NCBI GenBank assembly: GCA_020025115.1
Contig: JAHHSP010000024.1
Coordinates: 1 to 13,544, forward strand
Origin: Collinsella sp.
Lineage (GTDB): Bacteria; Actinomycetota; Coriobacteriia; Coriobacteriales; Coriobacteriaceae
Length of the DNA stretch: 13,544 nt
Direction of reading: 5' to 3'
The notes beneath the pieces are model-generated. The model was not told the origin of the DNA and did no database searches. It saw nothing but the letters and a program-made list of their open reading frames with translations. A program made the translations under genes and the position numbers. Below are positions 1 to 7,354 of this stretch, one piece after another (positions within the stretch are counted from its first letter, which is position 1; the number at the start of each line of letters is the position of its first letter).

Positions 1-1222
1 GCAACCGCGCGCCTTCAATAAGCGCACACGGATAGAGCTTGATCTCGTCGGGCTGAAACGGCAGGCCGCGCACAAGGCGCAGGTAGTCGGCCTTATCCCG
101 TTCCGGCGTAGAGCCCATCAGGTTAACCATCGCATGCGCATGGATCTTGAACCCGAACACGCGCAGCAGCTCGAACGCCCTCCCAATCTGGGAGACTTCG
201 ATACCGCGATCGTTCGCATCCAGAACGGACTGATCGAGGGACTGAATGCCCATCTGCACCTTCGTGCATCCAAGGCGGCGGATCATCGCGAGCGCGTCGG
301 GCGTGATGGCATCCGGCCGCGTTTCCACCACAAGTCCAACCACCCGGCAGCGGGCGGTCTCATTCTCGCGCTGCAACCGCTCGAGCTCGTCGAACGTGGC
401 AACCTGCTCGGTTGCCACGGCACGCCAGGGAGATCCGGCACCGTAAACCTCGGAAAACGCCTGATTGTAAGAGCACGCATGCCTGTCCAGCCGGCACTGG
501 GCATCTTCCGCCGCTCGATGGAACCCTGCCCCATCTTGGGGAAATCCGAGCGTCCGGTACAACTCGCCCCGCTCCTCGACACTCAAGCGGGAAAGCGCGC
601 GAGGCCGCCCATCGTCCGACGGGCGAGCGGCAAAGCCGTTCGGCCCATCTGCGGCGGGCTCGAACTCATTCAACGCGCGGAACAGCTCCGCGATGAACCA
701 CACCTGATAACCCCGCGGATAGTCGCTCCAGGTTCCCCCAAGCACGATGAGTTCGATCTTGTCGATGGCATGACCCATCTGGTTGAGCGCGGTCAGGCGC
801 GATGTGACCTGCAAATACGGATCGAACCAGTTTTGCTCGGCACGTTCGCACGCGGGCTCGTTATGCAGATAGCTCTTGGGCATGCGGATATCGTTCGGGC
901 AGAACAGGCAATCCCCGCCGCACGGCCAAGGTTTGGTGATGACCGTGATGGTCGCCACGCCCGAAGCGCTACGGCGCGGCTTCATGCGCAAAACGGCGAG
1001 GAGCTGCTTTTCGAGCTCGGGAGTCACGCCCCATGACTCCCAACGAGCGCGGTCCTCGCCCTTCACCTGCTGGTAGAACGGCAGCAGGCGGCGCTTGGCA
1101 AACGCGCGCTTGTCTGTGCCGGAGCGCCGCGCAGCGGCGTGCCCCATCTTGAGCAAGGTGCGGTCGTCCACGTTCCGGCCGGCGCGCAGTTCTTCGAGTA
1201 TGTCGAGAATGATCTGTTCCAT
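1..1222 (-). CDS. elp3: Elp3-family radical SAM tRNA-modifying enzyme (3' end outside window)
   Basis: The first 407 residues of an Elp3 homologue are visible; the C-terminal acetyltransferase (GNAT) domain expected in this family lies beyond the left edge. Elp3 makes 5-carboxymethyluridine at tRNA wobble position 34 from acetyl-CoA and SAM. Seen: KPWPCGGDCLFCPN at 97-110, with cluster cysteines C101, C105 and C108 in the canonical CX3CX2C spacing (eukaryotic Elp3 has a longer first spacer). NEPACERAEQNWFDPY at 121-136 and GHAIDKIELIVLGGTW at 150-165 match the Elp3 core, followed by a GLVVETRPD strand and a KVQMGIQSLD strand, and KLYPCALIEG near the edge. The start is ATG MEQIIL at 1222. There is no Shine-Dalgarno sequence, but a TACAAT box sits at -12 to -7, as in leaderless genes. 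It is divergent from a Trm9-like gene. Identity is strong; the product modification in this organism is inferred. Confidence 0.93.
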   Translation of the reverse strand, partial: MEQIILDILEELRAGRNVDDRTLLKMGHAAARRSGTDKRAFAKRRLLPFYQQVKGEDRARWESWGVTPELEKQLLAVLRMKPRRSASGVATITVITKPWPCGGDCLFCPNDIRMPKSYLHNEPACERAEQNWFDPYLQVTSRLTALNQMGHAIDKIELIVLGGTWSDYPRGYQVWFIAELFRALNEFEPAADGPNGFAARPSDDGRPRALSRLSVEERGELYRTLGFPQDGAGFHRAAEDAQCRLDRHACSYNQAFSEVYGAGSPWRAVATEQVATFDELERLQRENETARCRVVGLVVETRPDAITPDALAMIRRLGCTKVQMGIQSLDQSVLDANDRGIEVSQIGRAFELLRVFGFKIHAHAMVNLMGSTPERDKADYLRLVRGLPFQPDEIKLYPCALIEGARL

Positions 1223-1228
1223 GGGCCC

Positions 1229-1259
1229 ATTGTATATGAGCCACGCGCCGCCGCCTCAA
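1229..1259 (-). promoter_or_regulatory. Candidate leaderless promoter of elp3
   Basis: On the minus strand TACAAT (1229-1234, five of six matches to TATAAT) lies exactly at -12 to -7 relative to the ATG at 1222. A TTGAGG element (1254-1259) sits 19 bp further upstream. With this spacing transcription would begin at or next to the start codon, which fits the absence of a ribosome binding site. Leaderless genes are common in Actinomycetota. Confidence 0.5.
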
Positions 1260-1301
1260 TGGATGAGGGCCGGGCCGCGGTATCGTCCATGCATTCCGCT
1301 C

Positions 1302-1307
1302 TACAAT
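1302..1307 (+). promoter_or_regulatory. Candidate -10 box of the Trm9-like gene
   Basis: TACAAT lies 38 bp before the ATG at 1346, so a transcript would start near 1314 with a leader of about 30 nt. GGGAG at 1337-1341 could be the ribosome binding site. No convincing -35 hexamer is seen. It uses the same hexamer as the divergent elp3 promoter. Confidence 0.35.
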
Positions 1308-1345
1308 AGCCGTAACGATATGGCCGTCTTTTTGCCGGGAGCCCC

Positions 1346-2176
1346 ATGGACCTCACCACTGCGCACGAGCTCGTCGAGCTCAACAACTGCTTTTACGCCG
1401 AGCACGCGGCGTCTTTCTCCGCTACGCGAAGCGCGCCGTGGGAGGGATGGAACCGCGCGGTCGAACTCTTGACGCAACTCGACTGGGCTTGCGCGTGCGA
1501 GGCCAACGGCCACCATTCGCCGCTCGTACTCGACCTCGCCTGCGGCAATATGCGCTTCGAACGGTTCCTCCTAAGTGCCTTTCCCGGCCTCGACCTTCGA
1601 TTCCACGCGATCGATGCCTGCCCCGATCTGGCAAAAGACGCTTCTCAGATTCCCGGTGCGACCTTTTTCAAGATGGATGTCCTCGGGAGCCTTCTCGATG
1701 TCTGGACCCGCCTCGGCGCCCTTGGGAATACCGCCCCGAACCGCCACCTCGCCGGCGCCGGTATCCCCGAGTGCGATATGGCCGTGTGCTTTGGCTTCAT
1801 GCATCATGTTCCGAGCGCTGCCTTACGGGCGGCCGTGCTCGACGAGCTCGTCGATCGCACTGCGCGCGGCGGGATTGCGATCATTTCATTTTGGCAGTTC
1901 ATGCACGATGAGAGGCTGGCACGCAAGGCGCGCGCGGCCGATTCCGCCGTCCGTGGGTCCACGTCGGGCAACACGTTTCCGCTCGACGAGAACGACCACT
2001 TCCTCGGCTGGCAGTCCAACCCCTCCCCCTTGCGCTACTGTCACCATTTTGATGAATCGGAAATCGACGAGCTTGTAGCATCTGTGGGAACACGTGCCCG
2101 CGAGGTCGCGCGCTACTCCGCAGACGGAGGCTCTGGTACCCTCAATCGGTACCTGCTGCTCGAGCGGATCGCATAA
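1346..2176 (+). CDS. Trm9-like class I SAM-dependent methyltransferase
   Basis: A 276-residue Rossmann methyltransferase. The SAM-binding motif I is VLDLACGN at 61-68, followed by an acidic HAID at 87-90. The N-terminal segment FYAEHAASFSATRSAPW (16-32) resembles the VYNEIAPHFSQTRYKPW segment of eukaryotic Trm9. MAVCFGFMHHV (145-155), GIAIISFWQF (176-185) and RYCHHFDESEIDEL (230-243) match later Trm9/ABH8 blocks (IAVVHH, ALIYCW, RYYHLYREGEL). Trm9 with Trm112 methylates cm5U34 to mcm5U34 after Elongator/Elp3 action. Divergent placement beside elp3 supports the same role here, but substrate is inferred. The stretch around 113-142 between the central strands is longer than usual. ATG 1346 is chosen for its GGGAG ribosome site. 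The next gene follows after 47 bp, so co-transcription is likely. Alternative: an unrelated small-molecule methyltransferase. Confidence 0.82.
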   Translation: MDLTTAHELVELNNCFYAEHAASFSATRSAPWEGWNRAVELLTQLDWACACEANGHHSPLVLDLACGNMRFERFLLSAFPGLDLRFHAIDACPDLAKDASQIPGATFFKMDVLGSLLDVWTRLGALGNTAPNRHLAGAGIPECDMAVCFGFMHHVPSAALRAAVLDELVDRTARGGIAIISFWQFMHDERLARKARAADSAVRGSTSGNTFPLDENDHFLGWQSNPSPLRYCHHFDESEIDELVASVGTRAREVARYSADGGSGTLNRYLLLERIA

Positions 2177-2223
2177 TCGACCTGCACCCGCCCGCAAGCG
2201 CCAACCCCATCCGAAAGGCCCCC

Positions 2224-3060
2224 ATGCACGCACGTATGCCCAAAAATTTCGTCCTCGACCAGCGCATCGAGCGCGCGTCCGACGCCATCGAAACCGGCGC
2301 CGCGGCGTACCGGGGCCACTGGGCCGAGGCGTGTTGTCCGCTCATCCCGGGCGGCGCCGAACGCTTTGATCATGTGCATCTCGACCTGGGCTGCGGCAAG
2401 GGCGCCTACGTGGCCGCCATGGCGCAGCGCCACCCCGACACTCTGTTCATCGGCATGGACAGCGAGCCGGTGTGCGTTGTGCATGCAGCCCAGCTGGTTC
2501 TCGATTTGGGCCTCAAAAACGCGCTGGTCATCCCCGGTGATGCTGCAAACCTCGCCGAAATCTTCGCACCAGCAGAGCTCTCGAGCATATCCATCAACTT
2601 CCCCACGCCTCATCCCAAACGACGCCATGCGCGCCTTCGCGTAACCACGGCCGAGCATCTCGACGGATATCGACCGCTCATTGCCCAGGGCGGCGTACTT
2701 GCGCTTCGCACGGACAGCCTGCCGCTGTACGAGTATTCGTTACCGCAGTTCAAAGCCATTGGATGGGATGTGGTATGCGCCACGCACGACGATCGCGCCA
2801 CCCATCCCGAGCAATCCATCACCGAGTACGAGCAACGTCTCACCGAGCAGGGCGCGACCGTACATGCGGTCTACGCGCGGCCTGCGGGTAGACCCGCCAC
2901 GCCCGAGCAACTCCAATCCGCGCTCGAACTCCCGCAAAGTCTTATCGACTACCTTCCCGATGACCTTTTTGCCGGAGACTACATCCCCTATGGCATGAGC
3001 TATGCCGTGGACAATCTCCGCAACCGCCGCCAACACCTCGCAGCGCGGCGGAATGCATAA
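2224..3060 (+). CDS. TrmB-like tRNA (guanine-N7) methyltransferase, divergent
   Basis: A 278-residue class I methyltransferase of the TrmB family, which makes m7G46 in the tRNA variable loop. Seen: LDLGCGKG (53-60) as SAM motif I, FIGMDSEPV (75-83), INFPTPHPKRRHARLR (124-139) at the family signature, and ITEYEQRL (199-206) near the usual C-terminal motif. In typical TrmB proteins the signature reads PDPW-K-RH-KRR; here Asp is replaced by Thr128 and Trp by His130. About 60 further residues follow the TEYE motif, ending with LPDDLFAGDYIPYGMSYAVD, longer than standard TrmB. The start ATG is preceded by GAAAGG at 2213-2218. It lies 47 bp after the Trm9-like gene, probably the same operon. Family assignment is firm; retention of m7G46 activity is uncertain because of the motif change. 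Confidence 0.8.
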   Translation: MHARMPKNFVLDQRIERASDAIETGAAAYRGHWAEACCPLIPGGAERFDHVHLDLGCGKGAYVAAMAQRHPDTLFIGMDSEPVCVVHAAQLVLDLGLKNALVIPGDAANLAEIFAPAELSSISINFPTPHPKRRHARLRVTTAEHLDGYRPLIAQGGVLALRTDSLPLYEYSLPQFKAIGWDVVCATHDDRATHPEQSITEYEQRLTEQGATVHAVYARPAGRPATPEQLQSALELPQSLIDYLPDDLFAGDYIPYGMSYAVDNLRNRRQHLAARRNA

Positions 3061-3136
3061 ATCCATTACCCATTGAGTCGTTCCTGCATATCTTTTTCTC
3101 ATTTCCCAAATCATGAGCGTACGTTTTCCCGATGAT

Positions 3137-3340
3137 GGTCAAAATACCCTGATTGTGCGGCGAACCTTTACGTGCCGACCAATAAATGCCCAGGATTCGA
3201 TCGTCCGGCCGCTACCGCACCGACGCCGAAGAAGCGGACCGATCGACGAGCGATGCCAAAGCCCCAGGATTATCTTCGCAGATGAGATATACATGCCTCC
3301 CGACGGGCCTCGCTCGGCGCACTATCAGGGTATTTTGACC
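3137..3340. repeat. Intergenic block bounded by a perfect 17-bp inverted repeat
   Basis: GGTCAAAATACCCTGAT at 3137-3153 is the exact reverse complement of ATCAGGGTATTTTGACC at 3324-3340. The arms are 170 bp apart. Beyond the arms the match decays, with no evident target-site duplication. Inside the block, GCCCAGGATT at 3188 recurs in near-identical form (GCCCCAGGATTAT) about 70 bp later. It could be a small non-autonomous mobile element, a dispersed intergenic repeat, or a pair of operators bound by one regulator. No transposase gene is present. Confidence 0.6.
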
Positions 3341-3465
3341 ACTTTCGCGCTTATGTGTATTTAGAAACCCCCTTTTTGCAGCCTAGATATACCTTTTTAA
3401 CCCCGCGACTCGCAAGCATCCGTCGCACGGGGCCCCAAACGCGACGCCGGCACGCCGCATTCGGT

Positions 3466-3471
3466 CATAAT
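3466..3471 (+). promoter_or_regulatory. Candidate -10 box of the helicase gene
   Basis: CATAAT matches TATAAT at five of six positions and lies 32 bp before the helicase ATG. It would give a leader of about 25 nt. No clear -35 is seen. Confidence 0.35.
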
Positions 3472-3503
3472 AGGCACGACAGCATCGACGAAACGGAACG
3501 CAC

Positions 3504-6245
3504 ATGTCTGACGCGACCAACACCACCGACCCCTTTACCCACGGCTCCTTGGGCTCGATGGCGCCCAGCTGGTGGGAGCCGGAGCCCAATGAAGCCGAGC
3601 AGGCCTCGGGACCCGAGCCATGGATGACACCTGAAGAGGCATACGAACGTTTCATGGAATGGGTCTCCTCTCGCGGCATCGAACCCTGGGAACACCAGGA
3701 GGATGCACTGTTCTCCCTGGCCACAGGCAGTAACGTAATCTTGGGAACGCCAACGGGTTCGGGCAAGTCGCTCGTCGCGCTCGGCATGATGTTCATGGCC
3801 ATGGCCAGCGGACAGCGCGCATACTACACGGCGCCCATCAAGGCCCTCGTATCCGAGAAGTTCTTCTACCTGGTCGATATCCTCGGTCGGGACAATGTGG
3901 GCATGATCACCGGAGATTCACGCATCAACACCAGCGCCCCCGTCATCTGCTGCACCGCAGAGATCCTCGCCAACCAAGCGCTGCGCGAAGGTGAGGACAC
4001 CGATGTGGGCTGCGTCGCCATGGACGAATTCCACTTCTTCTCCGACCCCGACCGTGGCTGGGCCTGGCAGGTCCCGCTGCTCACATTGCCTCACACGCAG
4101 TTCCTGCTCATGAGCGCCACCTTGGGCGACATGGCCGCCATCGGCGGCACCCTCACCCGCACCACCGGCCGTGACTTGGAGCTCATCGCCGACGCTCCGC
4201 GCCCGGTGCCCCTCTCTTACGAATACGTGAAGACCTCGCTTGAGGGAACGGTCGAACTCGCGCTGAGGCAGGGCGACTCACCGCTGTACATCGTGCACTT
4301 CTCCCAGGACGCGGCCCTGCAATCCGCCCGCGCACTGGCAAGCTATGGCGTCGCCAGCAAGGAGCAACGCGAGGCGATCAAAGAAGCCATCAAGGGAGGG
4401 CGCTTCACCACGGCGTTCGGCAAGACGCTCAAGCACCTCATCTCAAGCGGCGTGGGCCTGCACCACGCCGGCATGCTGCCGCGCTACCGTCTGCTCGTCG
4501 AGAAACTCGCGCAACAGGGCCTGCTTCCCGTGATCTGCGGCACCGACACGCTCGGCGTGGGCATCAATGTCCCCATCCACACCGTTCTGCTCACCGGCCT
4601 CACAAAATTCGACGGCTACAAGCAGCGTCGCCTGCGATCGCGCGAGTTTCACCAGATAGCCGGACGTGCGGGCCGCTCGGGCTTTGACACCGAGGGCGTG
4701 GTCATCGCCGAGGCCCCCGAGTTCGAGATCGAGAACCACAAAGCCGAGCTCAAAGCCATGGGCGACCCCAAAAAGATGAAGAAGCTCAAGAAAAAGCGCC
4801 CACCGGAGGGCTTCGTCACCTGGAACGAGGACACCTTCACCCGTTTGATCGAAAGTGAGCCCGAAACCCTCAGGCCCCGTCTGCGGATCACGCACTCCAT
4901 GGTGCTCGCAGAGGTGGAACAGGGCGGCGACGCATGGGGGCGCGTGTTGGCTCTCATCGACGCGTCGCTTCAAACCCCCGAAGAGAAAGCCAAGCTGAAA
5001 GGGCGTGCCGCCGAGATCTTCGCCACGCTCATCGACGCCGGAGTCGTGGTTCGCGAAGCCGTTGATGCCGATGGCCGCAACGCCGGTTCGATTCCGACGG
5101 TCTCGCTCACCGAGGCCCCCGGGAACCTGGATGAGCTCAGGGCCCTCGACACCGAAAACGACGAAGAGGTCGCCCGGACGGGCACAGCGCCGGAACATCC
5201 GCTTGACGGGCCTGCCTCGTATTTCCTCACAGTCGACCTGCCCGAAGACTTTGCCCTCGACCAACCGCTCTCCCCGTTCCTGCTCGCGGCGCTCGAACTG
5301 CTCGACCCGGAAAGCCCCACGTACACGCTCGACCTCATCTCCATGGTCGAGGCGACGCTCGAGGACCCCAAGCAGATCCTGCGGGCGCAGGAACGCCGAG
5401 CGCGCGATGCGGCGATGAACGCCATGAAGGCGGAGGGCGTCGACTTTGAGGAGCGCCTCGATCGCTTGCAGGACGTCACCTACCCCAAGCCGCTTGAGGA
5501 GATGCTCGACGTTGCCTTTGCCACGTACTGCGCGCAGGTCCCATGGGCAAACGACTATGAGCTCAGCCCCAAATCGGTCCTGCGAGACATGCTCGAAACC
5601 GGCTGCGACTTCAAGAGCTACATCGCGCAGTACAAAATCGCTCGCTGCGAGGGCATCCTGCTGCGCTACCTCACCGAGGCATACCGTTCGCTCGACCGCA
5701 CCGTGCCGGTGGAGCGCCGTACCGAGGAGCTCGGCGATATCGTGTCCTGGCTGGGGCTCGTGGTGCGCTCTGTCGATTCGAGCCTCGTGGACGAGTGGGC
5801 CAACGCGGGCCTGGACCCGGGCGCGGCACCCGTTAAGCACGGCGACGAGGTGGTTGCCGACCGTCGCGGCATGACGCTCATGGTGCGCAACACCTTGTTC
5901 CAACGCGTGCGACTTGCCGCCCTCGACCGTGCCGACGCCCTCGGGGACCTCGACGTCGACTGGGGTTTTGGCGAGGGCCGCTGGGCACGCGTGCTCGATG
6001 CGTTCTACGAAGCACACGAGGACCTGCTCACCGATGCCGACGCGCGGTCGGCCGCGTTCCTCGAAATCGACGAGTCGGACGAGCGGACCGATCATGTCTG
6101 GCACGCACACCAGGTGTTCCATGATTCGGATGGCGACCACGACTTCGGCATCATGGCCGATGTCGACCTGGATGCAACGCAAGACGGCGACGGCATCGTC
6201 TTCAAAAACTACCGTGCCGGCGCGATCGAGGACCTCGTTCGCTAG
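3504..6245 (+). CDS. Ski2-like DExH-box RNA helicase with C-terminal DUF3516-type region
   Basis: A 913-residue superfamily 2 helicase. The ATP site is GTPTGSGKS (81-89), motif II is DEFH (174-177), motif III is SAT (204-206), and motif VI is QIAGRAGRSGFD (384-395). RecA-like domain 2 includes GVGLHHAGMLPRYR (316-329) and GTDTLGVGINVPIHT (346-360). A lysine-rich linker (about 423-432) and PPEGFVTWNEDTF (433-445) lead into an acidic C-terminal half of the kind annotated as DUF3516 in actinobacterial helicases. The N-terminus (1-40) is low-complexity and acidic. The protein likely unwinds structured RNA in the cytoplasm using ATP; a decay or ribosome-related role is inferred from Ski2 relatives only. 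The start at 3504 lacks a strong Shine-Dalgarno (GGAA nine bases upstream). A palindromic hairpin follows the stop. Alternative name: HelY-like, although HelY is a separate branch. Confidence 0.9.
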   Translation: MSDATNTTDPFTHGSLGSMAPSWWEPEPNEAEQASGPEPWMTPEEAYERFMEWVSSRGIEPWEHQEDALFSLATGSNVILGTPTGSGKSLVALGMMFMAMASGQRAYYTAPIKALVSEKFFYLVDILGRDNVGMITGDSRINTSAPVICCTAEILANQALREGEDTDVGCVAMDEFHFFSDPDRGWAWQVPLLTLPHTQFLLMSATLGDMAAIGGTLTRTTGRDLELIADAPRPVPLSYEYVKTSLEGTVELALRQGDSPLYIVHFSQDAALQSARALASYGVASKEQREAIKEAIKGGRFTTAFGKTLKHLISSGVGLHHAGMLPRYRLLVEKLAQQGLLPVICGTDTLGVGINVPIHTVLLTGLTKFDGYKQRRLRSREFHQIAGRAGRSGFDTEGVVIAEAPEFEIENHKAELKAMGDPKKMKKLKKKRPPEGFVTWNEDTFTRLIESEPETLRPRLRITHSMVLAEVEQGGDAWGRVLALIDASLQTPEEKAKLKGRAAEIFATLIDAGVVVREAVDADGRNAGSIPTVSLTEAPGNLDELRALDTENDEEVARTGTAPEHPLDGPASYFLTVDLPEDFALDQPLSPFLLAALELLDPESPTYTLDLISMVEATLEDPKQILRAQERRARDAAMNAMKAEGVDFEERLDRLQDVTYPKPLEEMLDVAFATYCAQVPWANDYELSPKSVLRDMLETGCDFKSYIAQYKIARCEGILLRYLTEAYRSLDRTVPVERRTEELGDIVSWLGLVVRSVDSSLVDEWANAGLDPGAAPVKHGDEVVADRRGMTLMVRNTLFQRVRLAALDRADALGDLDVDWGFGEGRWARVLDAFYEAHEDLLTDADARSAAFLEIDESDERTDHVWHAHQVFHDSDGDHDFGIMADVDLDATQDGDGIVFKNYRAGAIEDLVR

Positions 6246-6270
6246 CCTTCGGCATCCCATCGACCCCATC

Positions 6271-6312
6271 CCGCGCATCGCCGGTCCGATCTTGTCGGCC
6301 GGCGATGCGCGG
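6271..6312 (+). terminator. Strong hairpin after the helicase gene
   Basis: CCGCGCATCGCCGG (6271-6284) pairs perfectly with CCGGCGATGCGCGG (6299-6312), a 14-bp GC-rich stem with a 14-nt loop. No T-run follows directly; TTTTT appears only at 6347-6351, after the tandem repeats. Its position 25 bp past the helicase stop suggests transcription termination or 3' end protection. Confidence 0.6.
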
Positions 6313-6340
6313 CATCATGCGCGGCATCATGCGCGGCATT
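6305..6340. repeat. Three tandem copies of a 12-bp unit
   Basis: The unit ATGCGCGGCATC is repeated three times without gaps; the last base of copy three is T. The first copy overlaps the right arm of the terminator hairpin. Each GATGC-GCG-GCATC is itself a short inverted repeat. Copy-number slippage is the simplest origin. Confidence 0.8.
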
Positions 6341-6349
6341 AAGTCATTT

Positions 6350-6396
6350 TTAACCTCCCGTTAAGCACCATGACCAACCTGTCATACAGGCGTCAC
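6350..6396 (+). promoter_or_regulatory. 11-bp-phased direct repeats, Pho-box-like, before the peptidase gene
   Basis: Two direct-repeat pairs lie upstream of the gene at 6457. TTAACC (6350) and TTAAGC (6361) are 11 bp apart, and the two GTCA copies at 6381 and 6392 are also 11 bp apart. The 18-bp stretch from 6379 (CTGTCATACAGGCGTCAC) matches the enterobacterial Pho box at 14 of 18 positions. Eleven-bp spacing is typical of OmpR/PhoB-family sites. TTAAGC with CATACA (6383-6388) could also serve as a weak -35/-10 pair. Regulator identity is inferred. Confidence 0.35.
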
Positions 6397-6456
6397 GAGG
6401 GCGTATGGGGCTCTCCTCATCATGGATGGCATAGCGACCATCCAAGGAGTTGAGCC

Positions 6457-7293
6457 ATGAGCGCACATGAGAGAAATGACGGACGACCCCCTCTTAGGGA
6501 GTTTGACGGGCCCCTTGAGGACGGTAGGTTTCGAACCGATCGCGAGACGCGGCAACGACGCATCATCGCCCCGCAACAGGCTGGCGCGGGGCGGCGGAGG
6601 CCCGTCGTCGCCGACCGACGATCAATCACGGTGCAGCGGACACGACGGCCCGCATCGTGCATAGGGAAGTTGGTGTTCATCGGCATCGCAATCGCCTCCA
6701 TTCTCACCGTCCAATCGCTCACGAGGCAGGCAGCCGGGATTGGGCGAGGGGGCGTGCCGCCCCGAGAGCGAGCAGCCCATTCGACACCCGCGCATGCCTG
6801 GCGCAAGGGAGAGGTGCCATTCCTATACCAAATCGATCCCCAATGGTCCGATGAACCCTACGCGGGAGGAAATATCCTCGAAAACGGATGTGGCCCCACG
6901 TGCCTCTCCATGGTTTACGTGTCTCTCACGGGAAAGACGGACCTCGATCCCGCCGCGATGGCGCGCTTCAGCGAACAAAACGGCTTCACCGTCGACGGCA
7001 TGACGGCCTGGGCGCTGATGACAGACGGCGCGGCGATGCTCGGCCTTCACAGCTCCGAGCTGCCCGCAAGCGCCGCCGAGGTCCGCGCTGCGCTCGAGGC
7101 GGGGCGCCCAGTCATATGCAGCGTGCGGCCCGGCGACTTCACCACCACGGGGCATTTCATCGTGCTCGCCGGCCTCACCAAGGACGGGCAGGTCATGGTA
7201 CGGGACCCAAACAGCGCCGGCAACGGGGACCATCCCTGGGACCTCGACCGGATTCTCGACCAGTGTGCCAACCTGTGGAGCTTCACCGAGTAA
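6457..7293 (+). CDS. Membrane-anchored C39-like cysteine peptidase
   Basis: A 278-residue protein with a basic, arginine-rich cytoplasmic N-terminus (1-68), one transmembrane segment at about 69-86 (starting CIGKLVFIGIAIASI), a short linker, and an extracytoplasmic papain-like domain of the peptidase C39-like (C39_2) type. The predicted catalytic residues are Cys145 in ENGCGPTC, His233 in TTGHFIVL and Asp250 in VRDPNS, with the family-typical VPFLYQIDPQW at 120-130. Proteins of this type occur in cell-envelope or peptide processing; the substrate is unknown. Unlike bacteriocin exporters it has no ABC transporter domains. The start ATG at 6457 is supported by AAGGAG at 6441-6446. It sits between phased repeats upstream and a weak terminator downstream, and looks monocistronic. 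Confidence 0.85.
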   Translation: MSAHERNDGRPPLREFDGPLEDGRFRTDRETRQRRIIAPQQAGAGRRRPVVADRRSITVQRTRRPASCIGKLVFIGIAIASILTVQSLTRQAAGIGRGGVPPRERAAHSTPAHAWRKGEVPFLYQIDPQWSDEPYAGGNILENGCGPTCLSMVYVSLTGKTDLDPAAMARFSEQNGFTVDGMTAWALMTDGAAMLGLHSSELPASAAEVRAALEAGRPVICSVRPGDFTTTGHFIVLAGLTKDGQVMVRDPNSAGNGDHPWDLDRILDQCANLWSFTE

Positions 7294-7354
7294 CGCCCCT
7301 GGGCAACACCGTTGCCGCCTCCCATCTGAGCGCCAGATTCCCGCGTGCTCGATC

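Larger units (their letters stand above)
3061..3503. other. 443-bp stretch without a supported gene
   Basis: This gap lies between the TrmB-like gene and the helicase, both on the plus strand. It holds an inverted-repeat-bounded block (3137-3340), T-rich patches around 3090-3096 and 3372-3377, and a helicase promoter candidate near 3466. The only open frames (for example 3113-3364) lack a ribosome binding site and family resemblance. No tRNA or known RNA fold is recognised. Confidence 0.6.

Noticed and set aside
134..1036. 300-codon plus-strand open frame
   Set aside because: It lies entirely antisense to the well-conserved Elp3 coding region and has no recognisable domain.
3113..3364. 83-codon open frame across the inverted-repeat block
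   Set aside because: No ribosome binding site, and it spans both inverted-repeat arms; better explained as non-coding repeat DNA.
4443..6278. 611-codon open frame antisense to the helicase gene
   Set aside because: It is a codon-bias shadow in GC-rich DNA: low-complexity composition, no family resemblance, and the opposite strand encodes a complete conserved helicase.
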